From the NCBI GenBank assembly GCA_900470965.1, contig UCCS01000041.1:1-55960 (forward strand): 55,960 nucleotides of DNA. Direction: 5' to 3'. The notes under the pieces are model-generated. The model saw nothing but the letters and a program-made list of their open reading frames with translations. It searched no databases and was not told the origin of the DNA. The position numbers were made by a program, and so were the translations under genes. This document shows, piece after piece, positions 16,388-25,876 of this stretch (position 1 is the first letter of the stretch; every line of letters begins with the position of its first letter). The stretch is from Hyphomicrobiales bacterium (GTDB taxonomy: Bacteria; Pseudomonadota; Alphaproteobacteria; Rhizobiales; Rhizobiaceae).

Positions 16388-17524
16388 ATGCGCCGTATCG
16401 TCGTCATCAGCGACTTTCAAGGCGGGAGCTGGGGTAACGGGGCCCTCCCGTCTGTCCAGGAATTTCGAGCGAAATGGATCGAGGGCGGGCGTGGGGTCTC
16501 GCCTTCACCCATCCTCAATATTGACGACGTCGAAGTTGACGGCGGCTATCTCGAGCGGCTCCCACTCGCTGCCCTAAAGGGCGGACTCGCAGACTGCGCT
16601 GAGATTTGGACGCATTGGCGGGGCCTCGATCCGCCTTGGGAATGGATCGACGATACTCCGTCTCTCCTGCGCCGCGCGTTTCGTATGAACGGCCCGGAGG
16701 CTCCCTTCGCGTCTAACGACATGCTCGGACATATCGAGGCTTTTGGCCCTCCCGACATCCTTTGCGTGTGGGGGCTGGGCGTGAGCGAGGAGATCCTGCT
16801 CGCCTGTCGCGACAGTTTCAAAATCTACAATTCCATTGACGCCCCCGCTCTTCGAGTGCCCGTTGAGGTCAGCCGCCATTTCGATCTCGTCATTACGGGC
16901 GCGCAGTGGCAATCAGAGGTCGTGCGATCCAGGCATCCCGGTATGCGTATTGTCGTCATGCCGATCGGCCCCGAATTCGCATCCGAGCTGACCTTCCACC
17001 AACTGAACCTGCCCAAGATCTACGACGTGATCTACGTCGCGGCAGCTCAGGCTTATAAACGTCACGATATCCTGTTCGACGCACTCGCCAAATTACCGCG
17101 TTCGCTCCGCGCCTTGTGCGTCTGCGGCTACGGGGAGCTTGTCGATGGCCTGCGCAGCCGTGTTGACCGGCTCGGTATCACCGTCGATTTCGTCGGGCCG
17201 CCGGGCGTGCCGTTTCATGATGTCAACCGGCTGATGAACCAATCGCGGATCGGGGTCGTCTGCGGCGAAGACGACGGTGCACCTGCCATCCTCACCGAAT
17301 ACATGCTGGCCGGCATCCCCGTGCTTGCCAACAGCGCCCTCAGCTGTGGCCTGCAATACATCACGCCGCAGACCGGCCGAACGGCTTCGGCGGATGATTT
17401 CCACGAGGGAATTTGCGACTTGTTGAAACGGGCCGACATGTTTCGCCCACGCGCGGTCGTGCTCGCGAACTGGACCTGGCCGCACAGCATTAGACGGCTT
17501 CGCCAGCTGATCATGGACCCCTGA
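16388..17524 (+). CDS. Glycosyltransferase family 4-like protein
   Basis: A 378-residue GT-B glycosyltransferase. The acceptor domain opens RRIVVISDFQGGSWGNGA; the donor domain spans about residues 215-360 (YDVIYVAAAQAYKRHDILFDAL, and GEDDGAPAILTEYMLAGIPVLAN with the E-x7-E-type motif). It probably transfers a sugar from a nucleotide donor at the cytoplasmic face of the inner membrane. The start at 16388 has GGAG 11 bases away; 16346 is possible. It lies 72 bases before the fusion-protein operon, with an EcfG-type promoter in between, so it belongs to the cluster but may have its own control. Confidence 0.8.
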   Translation: MRRIVVISDFQGGSWGNGALPSVQEFRAKWIEGGRGVSPSPILNIDDVEVDGGYLERLPLAALKGGLADCAEIWTHWRGLDPPWEWIDDTPSLLRRAFRMNGPEAPFASNDMLGHIEAFGPPDILCVWGLGVSEEILLACRDSFKIYNSIDAPALRVPVEVSRHFDLVITGAQWQSEVVRSRHPGMRIVVMPIGPEFASELTFHQLNLPKIYDVIYVAAAQAYKRHDILFDALAKLPRSLRALCVCGYGELVDGLRSRVDRLGITVDFVGPPGVPFHDVNRLMNQSRIGVVCGEDDGAPAILTEYMLAGIPVLANSALSCGLQYITPQTGRTASADDFHEGICDLLKRADMFRPRAVVLANWTWPHSIRRLRQLIMDP

Positions 17525-17544
17525 CCGAATTAATCCGTGTCTTA

Positions 17545-17569
17545 GGAACTTTGGCAGTTCACCGTTGTT
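17545..17569 (+). promoter_or_regulatory. EcfG-type promoter of the sugar operon
   Basis: GGAAC (17545-17549), 17 bases, GTT (17567-17569), 27 bases before the start of the fusion gene at 17597. Confidence 0.8.
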
Positions 17570-17596
17570 GAGGATTTCACTGTCGCGAGGTTTTCG

Positions 17597-19942
17597 ATGA
17601 ACGTGCTGAACTCCTTCCCGCAAGCGTCCGCCACATCGCTACCGCCGGGTTCCCCTCTGATCTGCTTTTCTCATCTTCGGTGGGACTTCGTGCTGCAAAG
17701 ACCTCAGCATCTGATGCAGCGCTTCTCCCGGGATCGGCAAGTATTCTTTTTCGAGGAATTCATTCCGACCGATCATCATCTGGCCTATCTGGAAATTCAT
17801 CCTTTCGAAGGGACGTCGGTCAAGGCGGTCCGGCCACGCATTCCGCACTGGTGGAGTGATGGCGAACGGCAAAAGGCCCTCGGGCGGCTGCTCGACGACC
17901 TCATCGCGCTGCATGGCGCAAAGCGGCCGATTCTCTGGTTCTACACGCCGATGATGTTTGCCTTTGCCCAACACGTCGATGCCGCTGCGGTGGTCTATGA
18001 TTGCATGGACGAGCTTGCGAATTTCCGCTTCGCGCCGCCACATCTGAAGGAAATGGAAACGGCGCTGATGGCGCGAGCCGACGCCGTTTTCACGGGCGGC
18101 ATCAGCCTCTACGAAGCGAAAAAGGATCGGCACGACAATATCCATGCCTTCCCCTCCAGCGTCGATACCAACCACTTCCAGACAGCCCGCACCGCGCTTG
18201 CAGATCCAGCCGACCAAGCCGGAATTTCGCATCCACGCCTTGGCTATTACGGCGTCATCGACGAGCGCCTCGACCTCGACCTGATCCGGACAGCAGCTGC
18301 GGTCCGGCCGAACTATTCCTTCGTTTTCCTTGGGCCGATCGCAAAGATTTCCCCCTCCGATCTGCCAAAGGCGGCCAATATCCATTACCTCGGGCAGAAG
18401 AATTACGCCGACCTGCCCTCATACCTTTCGGGCTGGGAAGCAGCCCTCATGCCATTCGCACTAAACGAGGCGACCCGCTTCATCAGCCCCACCAAGACAC
18501 CCGAATATCTCGCAGCCGGGCGGCCCGTCGTCAGCACCCGAATTGCGGATGTCGTGCGCACCTACGGCAATGCGCCGGGCGTGTTCTTCGCAGACGACAG
18601 CGACGATTTCGCGCGTTGCTGCGATGCCGCGCTTGGACTGGCAGGTTCGAGAAAGCCATGGCTTGAAGACGTGGATGCCCGGCTGGCGCGCTCGTCCTGG
18701 GATGCAACGTTCGACCACATGGCGCGTATCGTTGATCAGGCTGTGGGCGTCCCTCTGTCTGCCAAGGAAAAATCCTATCGGCGTAGCGGCAGCATGTCGC
18801 TTCGCAAGCCTTACGATTATCTGGTCGTTGGTGCTGGTTTTGCCGGATCGGTGTTGGCGGAGCGGCTGGCTGTCGACGGCCGCAGGGTCCTTGTCTGCGA
18901 CCGACGCTCCCATATCGGCGGCAATGCCTACGACCATTGCGACGAGGCCGGGATCCGGGTCCACAAATACGGACCCCACATATTCCATACCAACAGCGAG
19001 GATGTCTTCGCCTACCTATCGCGCTTCACTGGCTGGCGGCCCTACGAGCACCGCGTACTCGCCCAGATCGGCGACCTCAGGCTCCCAATTCCGATTAACC
19101 GCACCACGCTCAATGCCCTTTACGGCCTCAATCTCTCAAACGACGTCGAAGCCGAACGCTTCCTGTCAACGCGCGCCGAACCCTGCGCAAAAGTAACCAC
19201 CTCGAAGGACGTTGTGGTGTCGCAGGTCGGCCTCGAACTCTACCGTATCTTTTTTGAAGGTTATACGCGCAAGCAGTGGGGCCTTGATCCCTCCGAGCTT
19301 GATCGCTCCGTCACCGCGCGTATTCCGACCCGCACGAATGAGGATGATCGCTATTTCCTTGACAGGTTCCAGGCCATGCCGCTCGACGGCTACACCCGGA
19401 TGTTCGAACGGATGCTGGACCACGAAAACATCACCGTCATGGTCGATACGGATTTCAAGGAATTGCGCCGGCAAGGTGTGGCGAACCATGTGATCTTCAC
19501 CGGGCCGATCGACGAATATTTCGACTTTCGTCTCGGGCAGCTGCCCTATCGGAGCCTGAAGTTCCGGCACGAAACGCATGACATGCGGCGCATGCTGCCG
19601 GCTGGCGTGATCAACTTCCCTTCGGAAGACGTGCCTTACACCCGCGTGACTGAATATAAACATCTGACCGGGCAGGTCCACCCCAAAACCAGTATCAGCT
19701 ATGAATACGCCTGTGCAGACGGCGACCCCTATTATCCGATCCCTCGCCCCGAAAACCAGGCTCTCTACAGGCAGTACGAAGCCCTCGCACGCGCGCGAGG
19801 TGATGTAACCTTCGTCGGCAGACTCGGCACCTATAAATACTACAATATGGACCAGGTCGTCGGCCAGGCGCTCGCGACCCATCGACGCCTGCAGAAACTG
19901 CATGGGCTGACCGACATCATGGTAAATACCAAGCTTGACTAG
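17597..19942 (+). CDS. Fusion: glycosyltransferase + UDP-galactopyranose mutase
   Basis: A 781-residue two-domain protein. Residues 1-390 are a glycosyltransferase (SHLRWDFVLQRPQHLMQRFS, YDCMDELANF, SPTKTPEYLAAGRPVVST). Residues 400-781 are a complete UDP-galactopyranose mutase (flavin-binding VVGAGFAGSVLAERLA, HIGGNAYDH, KYGPHIFHTN, EGYTRKQWG, RIPTRTNEDDRYF), which interconverts UDP-galactopyranose and UDP-galactofuranose. Fusing the two suggests that galactofuranose is passed directly to the transferase. M400 has no evident ribosome site, so a single product is likely. It overlaps the next gene by 8 bases and is preceded by an EcfG-type promoter. Confidence 0.92.
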   Translation: MNVLNSFPQASATSLPPGSPLICFSHLRWDFVLQRPQHLMQRFSRDRQVFFFEEFIPTDHHLAYLEIHPFEGTSVKAVRPRIPHWWSDGERQKALGRLLDDLIALHGAKRPILWFYTPMMFAFAQHVDAAAVVYDCMDELANFRFAPPHLKEMETALMARADAVFTGGISLYEAKKDRHDNIHAFPSSVDTNHFQTARTALADPADQAGISHPRLGYYGVIDERLDLDLIRTAAAVRPNYSFVFLGPIAKISPSDLPKAANIHYLGQKNYADLPSYLSGWEAALMPFALNEATRFISPTKTPEYLAAGRPVVSTRIADVVRTYGNAPGVFFADDSDDFARCCDAALGLAGSRKPWLEDVDARLARSSWDATFDHMARIVDQAVGVPLSAKEKSYRRSGSMSLRKPYDYLVVGAGFAGSVLAERLAVDGRRVLVCDRRSHIGGNAYDHCDEAGIRVHKYGPHIFHTNSEDVFAYLSRFTGWRPYEHRVLAQIGDLRLPIPINRTTLNALYGLNLSNDVEAERFLSTRAEPCAKVTTSKDVVVSQVGLELYRIFFEGYTRKQWGLDPSELDRSVTARIPTRTNEDDRYFLDRFQAMPLDGYTRMFERMLDHENITVMVDTDFKELRRQGVANHVIFTGPIDEYFDFRLGQLPYRSLKFRHETHDMRRMLPAGVINFPSEDVPYTRVTEYKHLTGQVHPKTSISYEYACADGDPYYPIPRPENQALYRQYEALARARGDVTFVGRLGTYKYYNMDQVVGQALATHRRLQKLHGLTDIMVNTKLD

Positions 19943-22900
19943 GAAACCCCGCATCGTACTGGCGACCGACAGTCTTGATCCCTCCGGGATGGGCGAACAC
20001 ATGCTCGCGCTCGGCCGCGCACTTTCCCAGGAAGTTGACGTCGTTCTGGCGCTTCTGTCTGAAGACCGTTCACATCTGCTTCCTCGTGCCGCACGTCTAG
20101 GCCTTGGCGTCAAGCTTGCGGCCGACGGTCAAGAGTTTTCAAGTTGGCTCAGCAAGGGCAACATCGACCTCCTGCACGTGCATGCGGGAATCGGTTGGGA
20201 AGGACATCAACTGGGAGAAGCTGCAGCGCGGGCCGGTGTCCCGGCCATTCGGACCGAACATCTCCCCTACCTTCTTACGGATAGCGAGCAGCAGGAGCAG
20301 TATAGGCTGCACACGCAGACGATCGCCCACCATATTGTAGTTTCCGAAGCCTCGCGACTAAGCTTTAGCGAGCACGTTCCCTCCCATCGGTTAACCCTGG
20401 TGCGCAACGGCGTCTTCGCATCGGTACCTGTCGCGACAGTGGGCACGCTGCGGCAAGACCTGGATCTTCAGGGCAAGATAGTCCTCGTGATGGTGGGTCG
20501 GTTTGCCGCGCAGAAGGATCATGCCACGCTGCTGCGGGCCATGCCTGAAATAATCCGGGTCTATCCTCGCCTGCGCCTACTGCTTGTCGGGTCCGGTGAG
20601 GAACGCTTGGCCATGGAGGAGCTTGCAGGCGAGCTTGATGTTTCAGGTCATGTCCGTTTCTTGGGCCAGCGTGCTGATGTCGCCGATATCCTTGCCGCAA
20701 GCGATCTCTTCGTCCTGCCGTCATTGTTCGAGGGCCTGCCGCTTGCCGTTCTAGAGGCGATGTCGCTGGGTCTGCCCGTGGCTGCAACCCGGATCGGCGG
20801 TACCTTGGAGACACTGGGCGAAGACCACCCGTTTTTTGCGGAGCCTCAAAACCCCGCCTCACTTGCCGCCACCATCGTCGATGCCCTCTCCGATCGGGAG
20901 ATGCTGGCGCGTGTCGCAAGGTCCGCGCGCAACCGCTTCGAGACTGACTTTTCCGCCCATCGAATGGCCGCAGAAACGATGGCGGTCTACGACCGCTTCA
21001 TCTCTCGACCCGCCACGCATCAGCAAAAGGATTCATCCATGCAAAAGACGCGCCTTGGCTTTATCGGCGTTGGGGGTATAGCGCAGCGCCACCTCGACAT
21101 CATCTCCGCCTTCGATGACGTGGAGTTTGTCGGTTTTGCGGATCCTGACCTTAGTCGCGCCGACCAGGCGGCAACGCGCTTCGGAGCGAGGTCGTTTGCC
21201 AATCACCGTGAGATGCTGGATGCCGTCAGGCCGGATGCTGTCTATATCTGCGTGCCGCCCTTCGCCCATGGCGAGCCGGAGCGCGATCTCATCGAGCGGA
21301 GCATTCCCTTCTTCGTCGAAAAACCGGTATCGCTTGAACTTAAGACTGCAGAGGAAATTTCCGCAGCCGTGACGGCCAAGGGCCTCGTCACCAGCGTTGG
21401 CTATCATTGGCGTTACCTCGATATCGTCGATGAGGCACGTAGCCTTCTCAAAGACAACCCTGCACAGCTACTGTCCGGCTACTGGCTCGATTCGACACCG
21501 CCGCCACAATGGTGGTGGAGAAAAGACAAATCCGGCGGTCAGATGGTCGAACAGACAACCCACCTCCTCGATCTCGTCCGGTTCCTGGTCGGTGAGGTTA
21601 CGGAAGTCTATGGGCGCGCGGGCCACAAGGCGAGACCTGAATTTCCCGGTCTCGATGTGCCGACGGTGACAACCGCCAGCCTGACCTTTGAATCCGGCGT
21701 CGTCGCAAATATTGCATCCACATGCCTTCTTGGCTGGAACCACCGGGTCGGACTTCACATCTTTGCCGATCGGCTCGCGATCGAGCTGACCGATCGCGAA
21801 ATCATGGTGGATGTCGGACGCGGACGCCCGATGCGCGGAGCCGACGGCGATCCGGTCTGGCGAGAGGATCGCGACTTCATCGATGCGGTTCGCGGCGGCG
21901 AGAATCGTATTCGCTGCCCCTACGGTGAAGCGCTGGCGACGCACCGGCTCGCGCTTGCAGTCATGTCTTCGGCGCAAGCGGGTGAGCCGGTGCGCCTCAA
22001 ACCGCCGCAAAGCCGGCAGCCGGAGCCGGCACCGCTTCGGCTTCAGCCGCGCCCGGAAGCACCGCCGCCGGGACTGGCGCCCGGCCATCGCATCATTCGC
22101 TCGCTGGGCGTTGAGGCGCCCGGCCTACCCTATTTCCTTGAATATGAGGAAGGCCCTCCCGGAGACGGACAGGTTCGGCTCGATACGCTCTACACCGGTT
22201 TTTCGGCAGGAACGGAACTCACGTTCTTGAAAAACACCAATCCCTATTTTCGCTCGCGCTTCGACGGGGAGCGCGGTGTCTTCGTCGAGAACGAACCGGA
22301 CCTGCATTATCCAGTGCCGTTCCTCGGCTATATGGAAGTCGCCCGCGTATCGGAATCGCGCGCCAACGGTTTTAGACAAGGCGACATCGTCGCCACCACC
22401 TATGCTCACAAGTCGGGACACACCGCGGACCCGTTCCACGATCTTCTCGTACCCCTTCCGGCCGCCATCGACCCGCTGCTCGGCGTCCTTGTTGCCCAGA
22501 TGGGACCGATTGCCGCCAACGGCATCCTCCATGCCGATGCCGAATTCTTCGGCTCTCATGTTCCTTTCCTGGGCGCCGGCGTGAAAGATCGGCCAGTCGT
22601 GGTGATCGGCGCCGGTACTGTCGGCCTGATGACGGCGCTTTTTGCCAGATCGCTCGGCGCTTCCGAGATTATCATCTCCGACCCATCGGAGTTCCGCCGC
22701 GGCAAAGCCGAGGCGATGGGCCTCACCGCCATGACCGAGGACCGGGCCTGGCAGCACGCCAAGGCCCGCTGGCATGTCGGCGGTATGGGACGAGGGGCTG
22801 ATCTCGCGTTTCAGACCCGCGCCCATTCCGGCAGCCTGCATACGGCACTGAAAGCGCTAAGGCCGCAAGGGACCGTCATCGACCTCGCCTTCTATCAAGG

Positions 22901-23177
22901 CGGCGCCGACGAGCTGCGGCTCGGCGAGGAGTTTCACCATAACGGCCTCAATATTCGCTGTGCACAGATCAATCGGGTACCGCGCGGCCTGGGACATCTC
23001 TGGAACCGAAGCAGGCTAGCGCTCGCTACTATAGAACTCCTGCGGTCTCATGGCGACACGATCCGAAAGCACATGATCACCCATGTCGTGCCGATTGAGG
23101 ATGCACCCGCATTCCTGATCGACCTGGTCGAAAACCGCCCGGAATTCCTGCAGGTCGTATTCAAGGTGGGCGAATGA
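19935..23177 (+). CDS. Triple fusion: glycosyltransferase + Gfo/Idh/MocA oxidoreductase + MDR dehydrogenase-like domain
   Basis: A 1080-residue protein with three domains. Residues 1-360 are a GT4 transferase (HVHAGIGWEGHQLG, VGRFAAQKDHATLLRA, LFEGLPLAVLEAMSLGLPVAAT). Residues 369-690 are a Gfo/Idh/MocA-type NAD(P) oxidoreductase (LGFIGVGGIAQRHLD, PDAVYICVPPFAHG, FFVEKPVSLE, GYHWRY). After a proline-rich linker, residues 715-1080 are an MDR alcohol-dehydrogenase-like domain with nucleotide site VVVIGAGTVGLMTALFARSLG. The MDR catalytic zinc positions appear replaced (YTGFSAGTEL, LGYMEV), so it may be zinc-independent. M369 has AAAAGGA upstream, so the last two domains could also be made alone. 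It overlaps the next start by 4 bases (ATGA). Confidence 0.9.
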   Translation: MTRKPRIVLATDSLDPSGMGEHMLALGRALSQEVDVVLALLSEDRSHLLPRAARLGLGVKLAADGQEFSSWLSKGNIDLLHVHAGIGWEGHQLGEAAARAGVPAIRTEHLPYLLTDSEQQEQYRLHTQTIAHHIVVSEASRLSFSEHVPSHRLTLVRNGVFASVPVATVGTLRQDLDLQGKIVLVMVGRFAAQKDHATLLRAMPEIIRVYPRLRLLLVGSGEERLAMEELAGELDVSGHVRFLGQRADVADILAASDLFVLPSLFEGLPLAVLEAMSLGLPVAATRIGGTLETLGEDHPFFAEPQNPASLAATIVDALSDREMLARVARSARNRFETDFSAHRMAAETMAVYDRFISRPATHQQKDSSMQKTRLGFIGVGGIAQRHLDIISAFDDVEFVGFADPDLSRADQAATRFGARSFANHREMLDAVRPDAVYICVPPFAHGEPERDLIERSIPFFVEKPVSLELKTAEEISAAVTAKGLVTSVGYHWRYLDIVDEARSLLKDNPAQLLSGYWLDSTPPPQWWWRKDKSGGQMVEQTTHLLDLVRFLVGEVTEVYGRAGHKARPEFPGLDVPTVTTASLTFESGVVANIASTCLLGWNHRVGLHIFADRLAIELTDREIMVDVGRGRPMRGADGDPVWREDRDFIDAVRGGENRIRCPYGEALATHRLALAVMSSAQAGEPVRLKPPQSRQPEPAPLRLQPRPEAPPPGLAPGHRIIRSLGVEAPGLPYFLEYEEGPPGDGQVRLDTLYTGFSAGTELTFLKNTNPYFRSRFDGERGVFVENEPDLHYPVPFLGYMEVARVSESRANGFRQGDIVATTYAHKSGHTADPFHDLLVPLPAAIDPLLGVLVAQMGPIAANGILHADAEFFGSHVPFLGAGVKDRPVVVIGAGTVGLMTALFARSLGASEIIISDPSEFRRGKAEAMGLTAMTEDRAWQHAKARWHVGGMGRGADLAFQTRAHSGSLHTALKALRPQGTVIDLAFYQGGADELRLGEEFHHNGLNIRCAQINRVPRGLGHLWNRSRLALATIELLRSHGDTIRKHMITHVVPIEDAPAFLIDLVENRPEFLQVVFKVGE

Positions 23178-25474
23178 TATCAGAGCCTGCACCTATCCGT
23201 ATCCTGTTCGTCTTCGCCTGGCTGGTGGTCGGCGGCGAAGAGACAGAAGTGCGGCTCCTGGCCGAACACCTCGATCCCCGCGTCTACCGGATCGATGTCG
23301 TTGCCTGTTTTCACAAGGCCGGAATGCCCGAGCAGACGCATGAGCAACTTCGTGCGCTCGGCGTTGATGTCGATACGAAGCCTTACGCGCTTTCATTCGA
23401 AGACACCGTCGACTATTTGGCTGGCAAGATTGCTGGCTATGACATCGTGATATCCTGCCAAAACGTCGCCGACGTCTATCCGGCGCTCGAGCGATTGCAT
23501 CTGCGCCCGCCGCTCATCGAGCATGGCGGCTTGGTTGCGGAGGCACTGGCAGGACCGAAGCACCTGACCAGCCGCTACGTCGGCGTGTGCCGCTCGATCC
23601 GCGAGGCGGCCGCCTCTCGTATGCCTGGCCGCGAGGACCACGCCTTGGAAATACCGTCCATGGTCGACCTGGCGACGTTCGACCCGCAAATCCGTACCGC
23701 AACGAGGGCTCGGCTTGGTATGACTGCCGACAACATCTTGATCGGTTGGGTCGGCCGTCTGGATCCGAAGAAGAATGTTGAGGATTTCATTGAAGCAGCC
23801 GCCCTCGTGGCTGAACAAAACGAGCGCGCCCGCTTCCTCGTGATCGGCGGCCCTGACGCCTTCATGCCGCAATATGCTCAGCGACTGAAGGACCTCTCGC
23901 GCCGGCTGCGCCTTGAAAACAAGCTGCAGTTCTTGGGCGACCGCAAGGATATTCCCGACCTTCTATCGTCACTCGACATCTTCGTCTGGCTGTCGCGCGG
24001 CGAGGGCATGCCGCACGTCATCGCGGAAGCCGGTGCCGCCGCCCTGCCCGTGATCGCGACGGCGGACAATGGCGCCTGTGAACAGATCGAAGACGGGATA
24101 TCCGGCATTTTTGTCCCCTTTAACGATGCGATGGACGTGGCCCGAAAGATCCGTCAGCTGATCGACAACGAGGATCTTCGGCGCATGCTTGGTCTTGCCC
24201 TGCGCCGCAAAGTCGAAACCAGCTATTGCGTCGAAGCGGTCCTGCCGCAATGGCAGCGATTGTTTGCCGAGGTTCTTGCCGAGCGAAGGTCGGCGGGCCC
24301 AACCGGTATTTTCCAATCGTTCTTGATGGGCGGCTTCGAATCCTCAACCCATCGGCTGCGCCGGCGTGACGAAGACCATTTGGGCCGCCGCCTCGACATG
24401 ATTGCCGCGATCGGGCACGACCGCTGGACCGCGCAGGACTACCGCCAGCTTCGCGGTTTCGGCATTCGCACGGTGCGCGATGGCTTCCGCTGGCACTTGA
24501 TCGACAAAGCCGGGAGCTACGAGTGGTCGAGCATCCTTCCGATGCTCGACGCGGCCCGCCAAACCGGGACACAGGTCATCTGGGACCTGCTGCATTACGG
24601 CTGGCCGGATGATGTCGATATCTGGACTGCGCGTTTCGTCGATCGCTTTGCGGCCTTTGCCAGCGCCTGTGCAAGGATCGTGCGCGAGCGCTCTGACGAA
24701 ATCCCCCTCTACTGCCCGGTCAACGAGATATCGTTCTTCTCGTGGGGTGGTGGTGATGCCGGATATCTCAATCCCTTCGCCAATGGCCGAGGGTTCGAGC
24801 TCAAAGTTCAACTGGCCCGTGCCGCAATCGCTGCCATGGAGGCGATCCTCTGCGTGGACCCCCGCGCCCGTTTCGTTCATTGCGATCCGGTCATCAATGT
24901 CGTCATGGACCCGTCACGGCCGTGGGACGCCGGCGTTGCCGAAGGCCACCGACAATCGCAGTTCCAGGGCTGGGACCTGATTTCCGGGCGGTTATGGCCT
25001 CAGATCGGTGGAAACGAACGTTATCTCGATATCGTCGGCGTCAACTACTACTTCAACAATCAGTGGATACACGCTGGACCGCCAATCGATATCGGCCACC
25101 CGCTCTACAAGCCTCTCGGCCGAATTCTTTTTGAAACCTACGCGCGCTACGGTAAGCCGATCGTGATCGCCGAGACCGGTATTGAGGGCGACCGGCGCGC
25201 GTCGTGGTTTCGCTACGTAGCCGCCGAGGCGAAGGCCGCCATGCAGGTCGGCGTTCCACTGGAGGGGATATGTCTCTATCCGATCGTCAACCATCCCGGA
25301 TGGGATGACGATCGCAACTGTCAGAACGGACTGTTGTCCGCCAACATGTCGGCGTTAGGCAGATCCGTCGATCCCGGTCTAGCATCAGCGATCCTCACTG
25401 AGTCGATCGTCTTCCCGCTTCCTCAGGTCGCCACGCGATGCTCGCCGGTTAGACAGGATCGATCGTCAGGGTGA
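23174..25474 (+). CDS. Fusion: glycosyltransferase + glycoside hydrolase-like domain
   Basis: A 766-residue protein. Residues 1-385 are a GT4 transferase (FAWLVVGGEETEVRLLAEHL, IGWVGRLDPKKNVEDFIEAA, RGEGMPHVIAEAGAAALPVIAT). Residues 390-745 resemble a clan GH-A (beta/alpha)8 hydrolase of beta-glucosidase type: FGIRTVRDGFRWHLID, DLLHYGWP, the acid/base candidate Glu518 (CPVNEISFF), NYYFN and the nucleophile candidate Glu667 (IVIAETGIEGD). It might trim or transglycosylate the product of the operon. There is no signal peptide, so both activities are cytoplasmic. Translational coupling to the previous gene is indicated by the ATGA overlap; it is the last gene of the operon. Confidence 0.88.
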   Translation: MISEPAPIRILFVFAWLVVGGEETEVRLLAEHLDPRVYRIDVVACFHKAGMPEQTHEQLRALGVDVDTKPYALSFEDTVDYLAGKIAGYDIVISCQNVADVYPALERLHLRPPLIEHGGLVAEALAGPKHLTSRYVGVCRSIREAAASRMPGREDHALEIPSMVDLATFDPQIRTATRARLGMTADNILIGWVGRLDPKKNVEDFIEAAALVAEQNERARFLVIGGPDAFMPQYAQRLKDLSRRLRLENKLQFLGDRKDIPDLLSSLDIFVWLSRGEGMPHVIAEAGAAALPVIATADNGACEQIEDGISGIFVPFNDAMDVARKIRQLIDNEDLRRMLGLALRRKVETSYCVEAVLPQWQRLFAEVLAERRSAGPTGIFQSFLMGGFESSTHRLRRRDEDHLGRRLDMIAAIGHDRWTAQDYRQLRGFGIRTVRDGFRWHLIDKAGSYEWSSILPMLDAARQTGTQVIWDLLHYGWPDDVDIWTARFVDRFAAFASACARIVRERSDEIPLYCPVNEISFFSWGGGDAGYLNPFANGRGFELKVQLARAAIAAMEAILCVDPRARFVHCDPVINVVMDPSRPWDAGVAEGHRQSQFQGWDLISGRLWPQIGGNERYLDIVGVNYYFNNQWIHAGPPIDIGHPLYKPLGRILFETYARYGKPIVIAETGIEGDRRASWFRYVAAEAKAAMQVGVPLEGICLYPIVNHPGWDDDRNCQNGLLSANMSALGRSVDPGLASAILTESIVFPLPQVATRCSPVRQDRSSG

Positions 25475-25876
25475 AGCTTTCGCAACGGCGCGCAGCTGCC
25501 CGCCAAAGCGGATATCCCCGTAGTAGCCAGATGACCAACTAGTCGATCTCCTGGGCGACTGTCTTACCAGAAACGGCGCCCCTTAGCTAAAGCAAGCACG
25601 CCGGTGAGCATGCGCGAGCCGGATTTCAACGGAGATGAACCGTTGTAGCGAGAAGACATATTCGCAACCCGCAACCCGCTTGTCGGAATATCGTGTCATC
25701 GAAATCCCATATTGGCGATCACGCCTCCCGGAGCAACCGGCATGGTCATGCCGCATGCCCTCGAGTCGCTGCTTCCGGGTGCAGGACCGAAGGTGGCACT
25801 CCCCGGTCGCGCCTGGGCTCATTCTCCTTAGCATGTTGTCGTTGACTTGGAGCCCTGGCGATCCCATTTAGGCGCC
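25475..25876. other. Intergenic stretch after the sugar operon
   Basis: About 400 bases; I see no gene, clear terminator or promoter. Confidence 0.45.
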
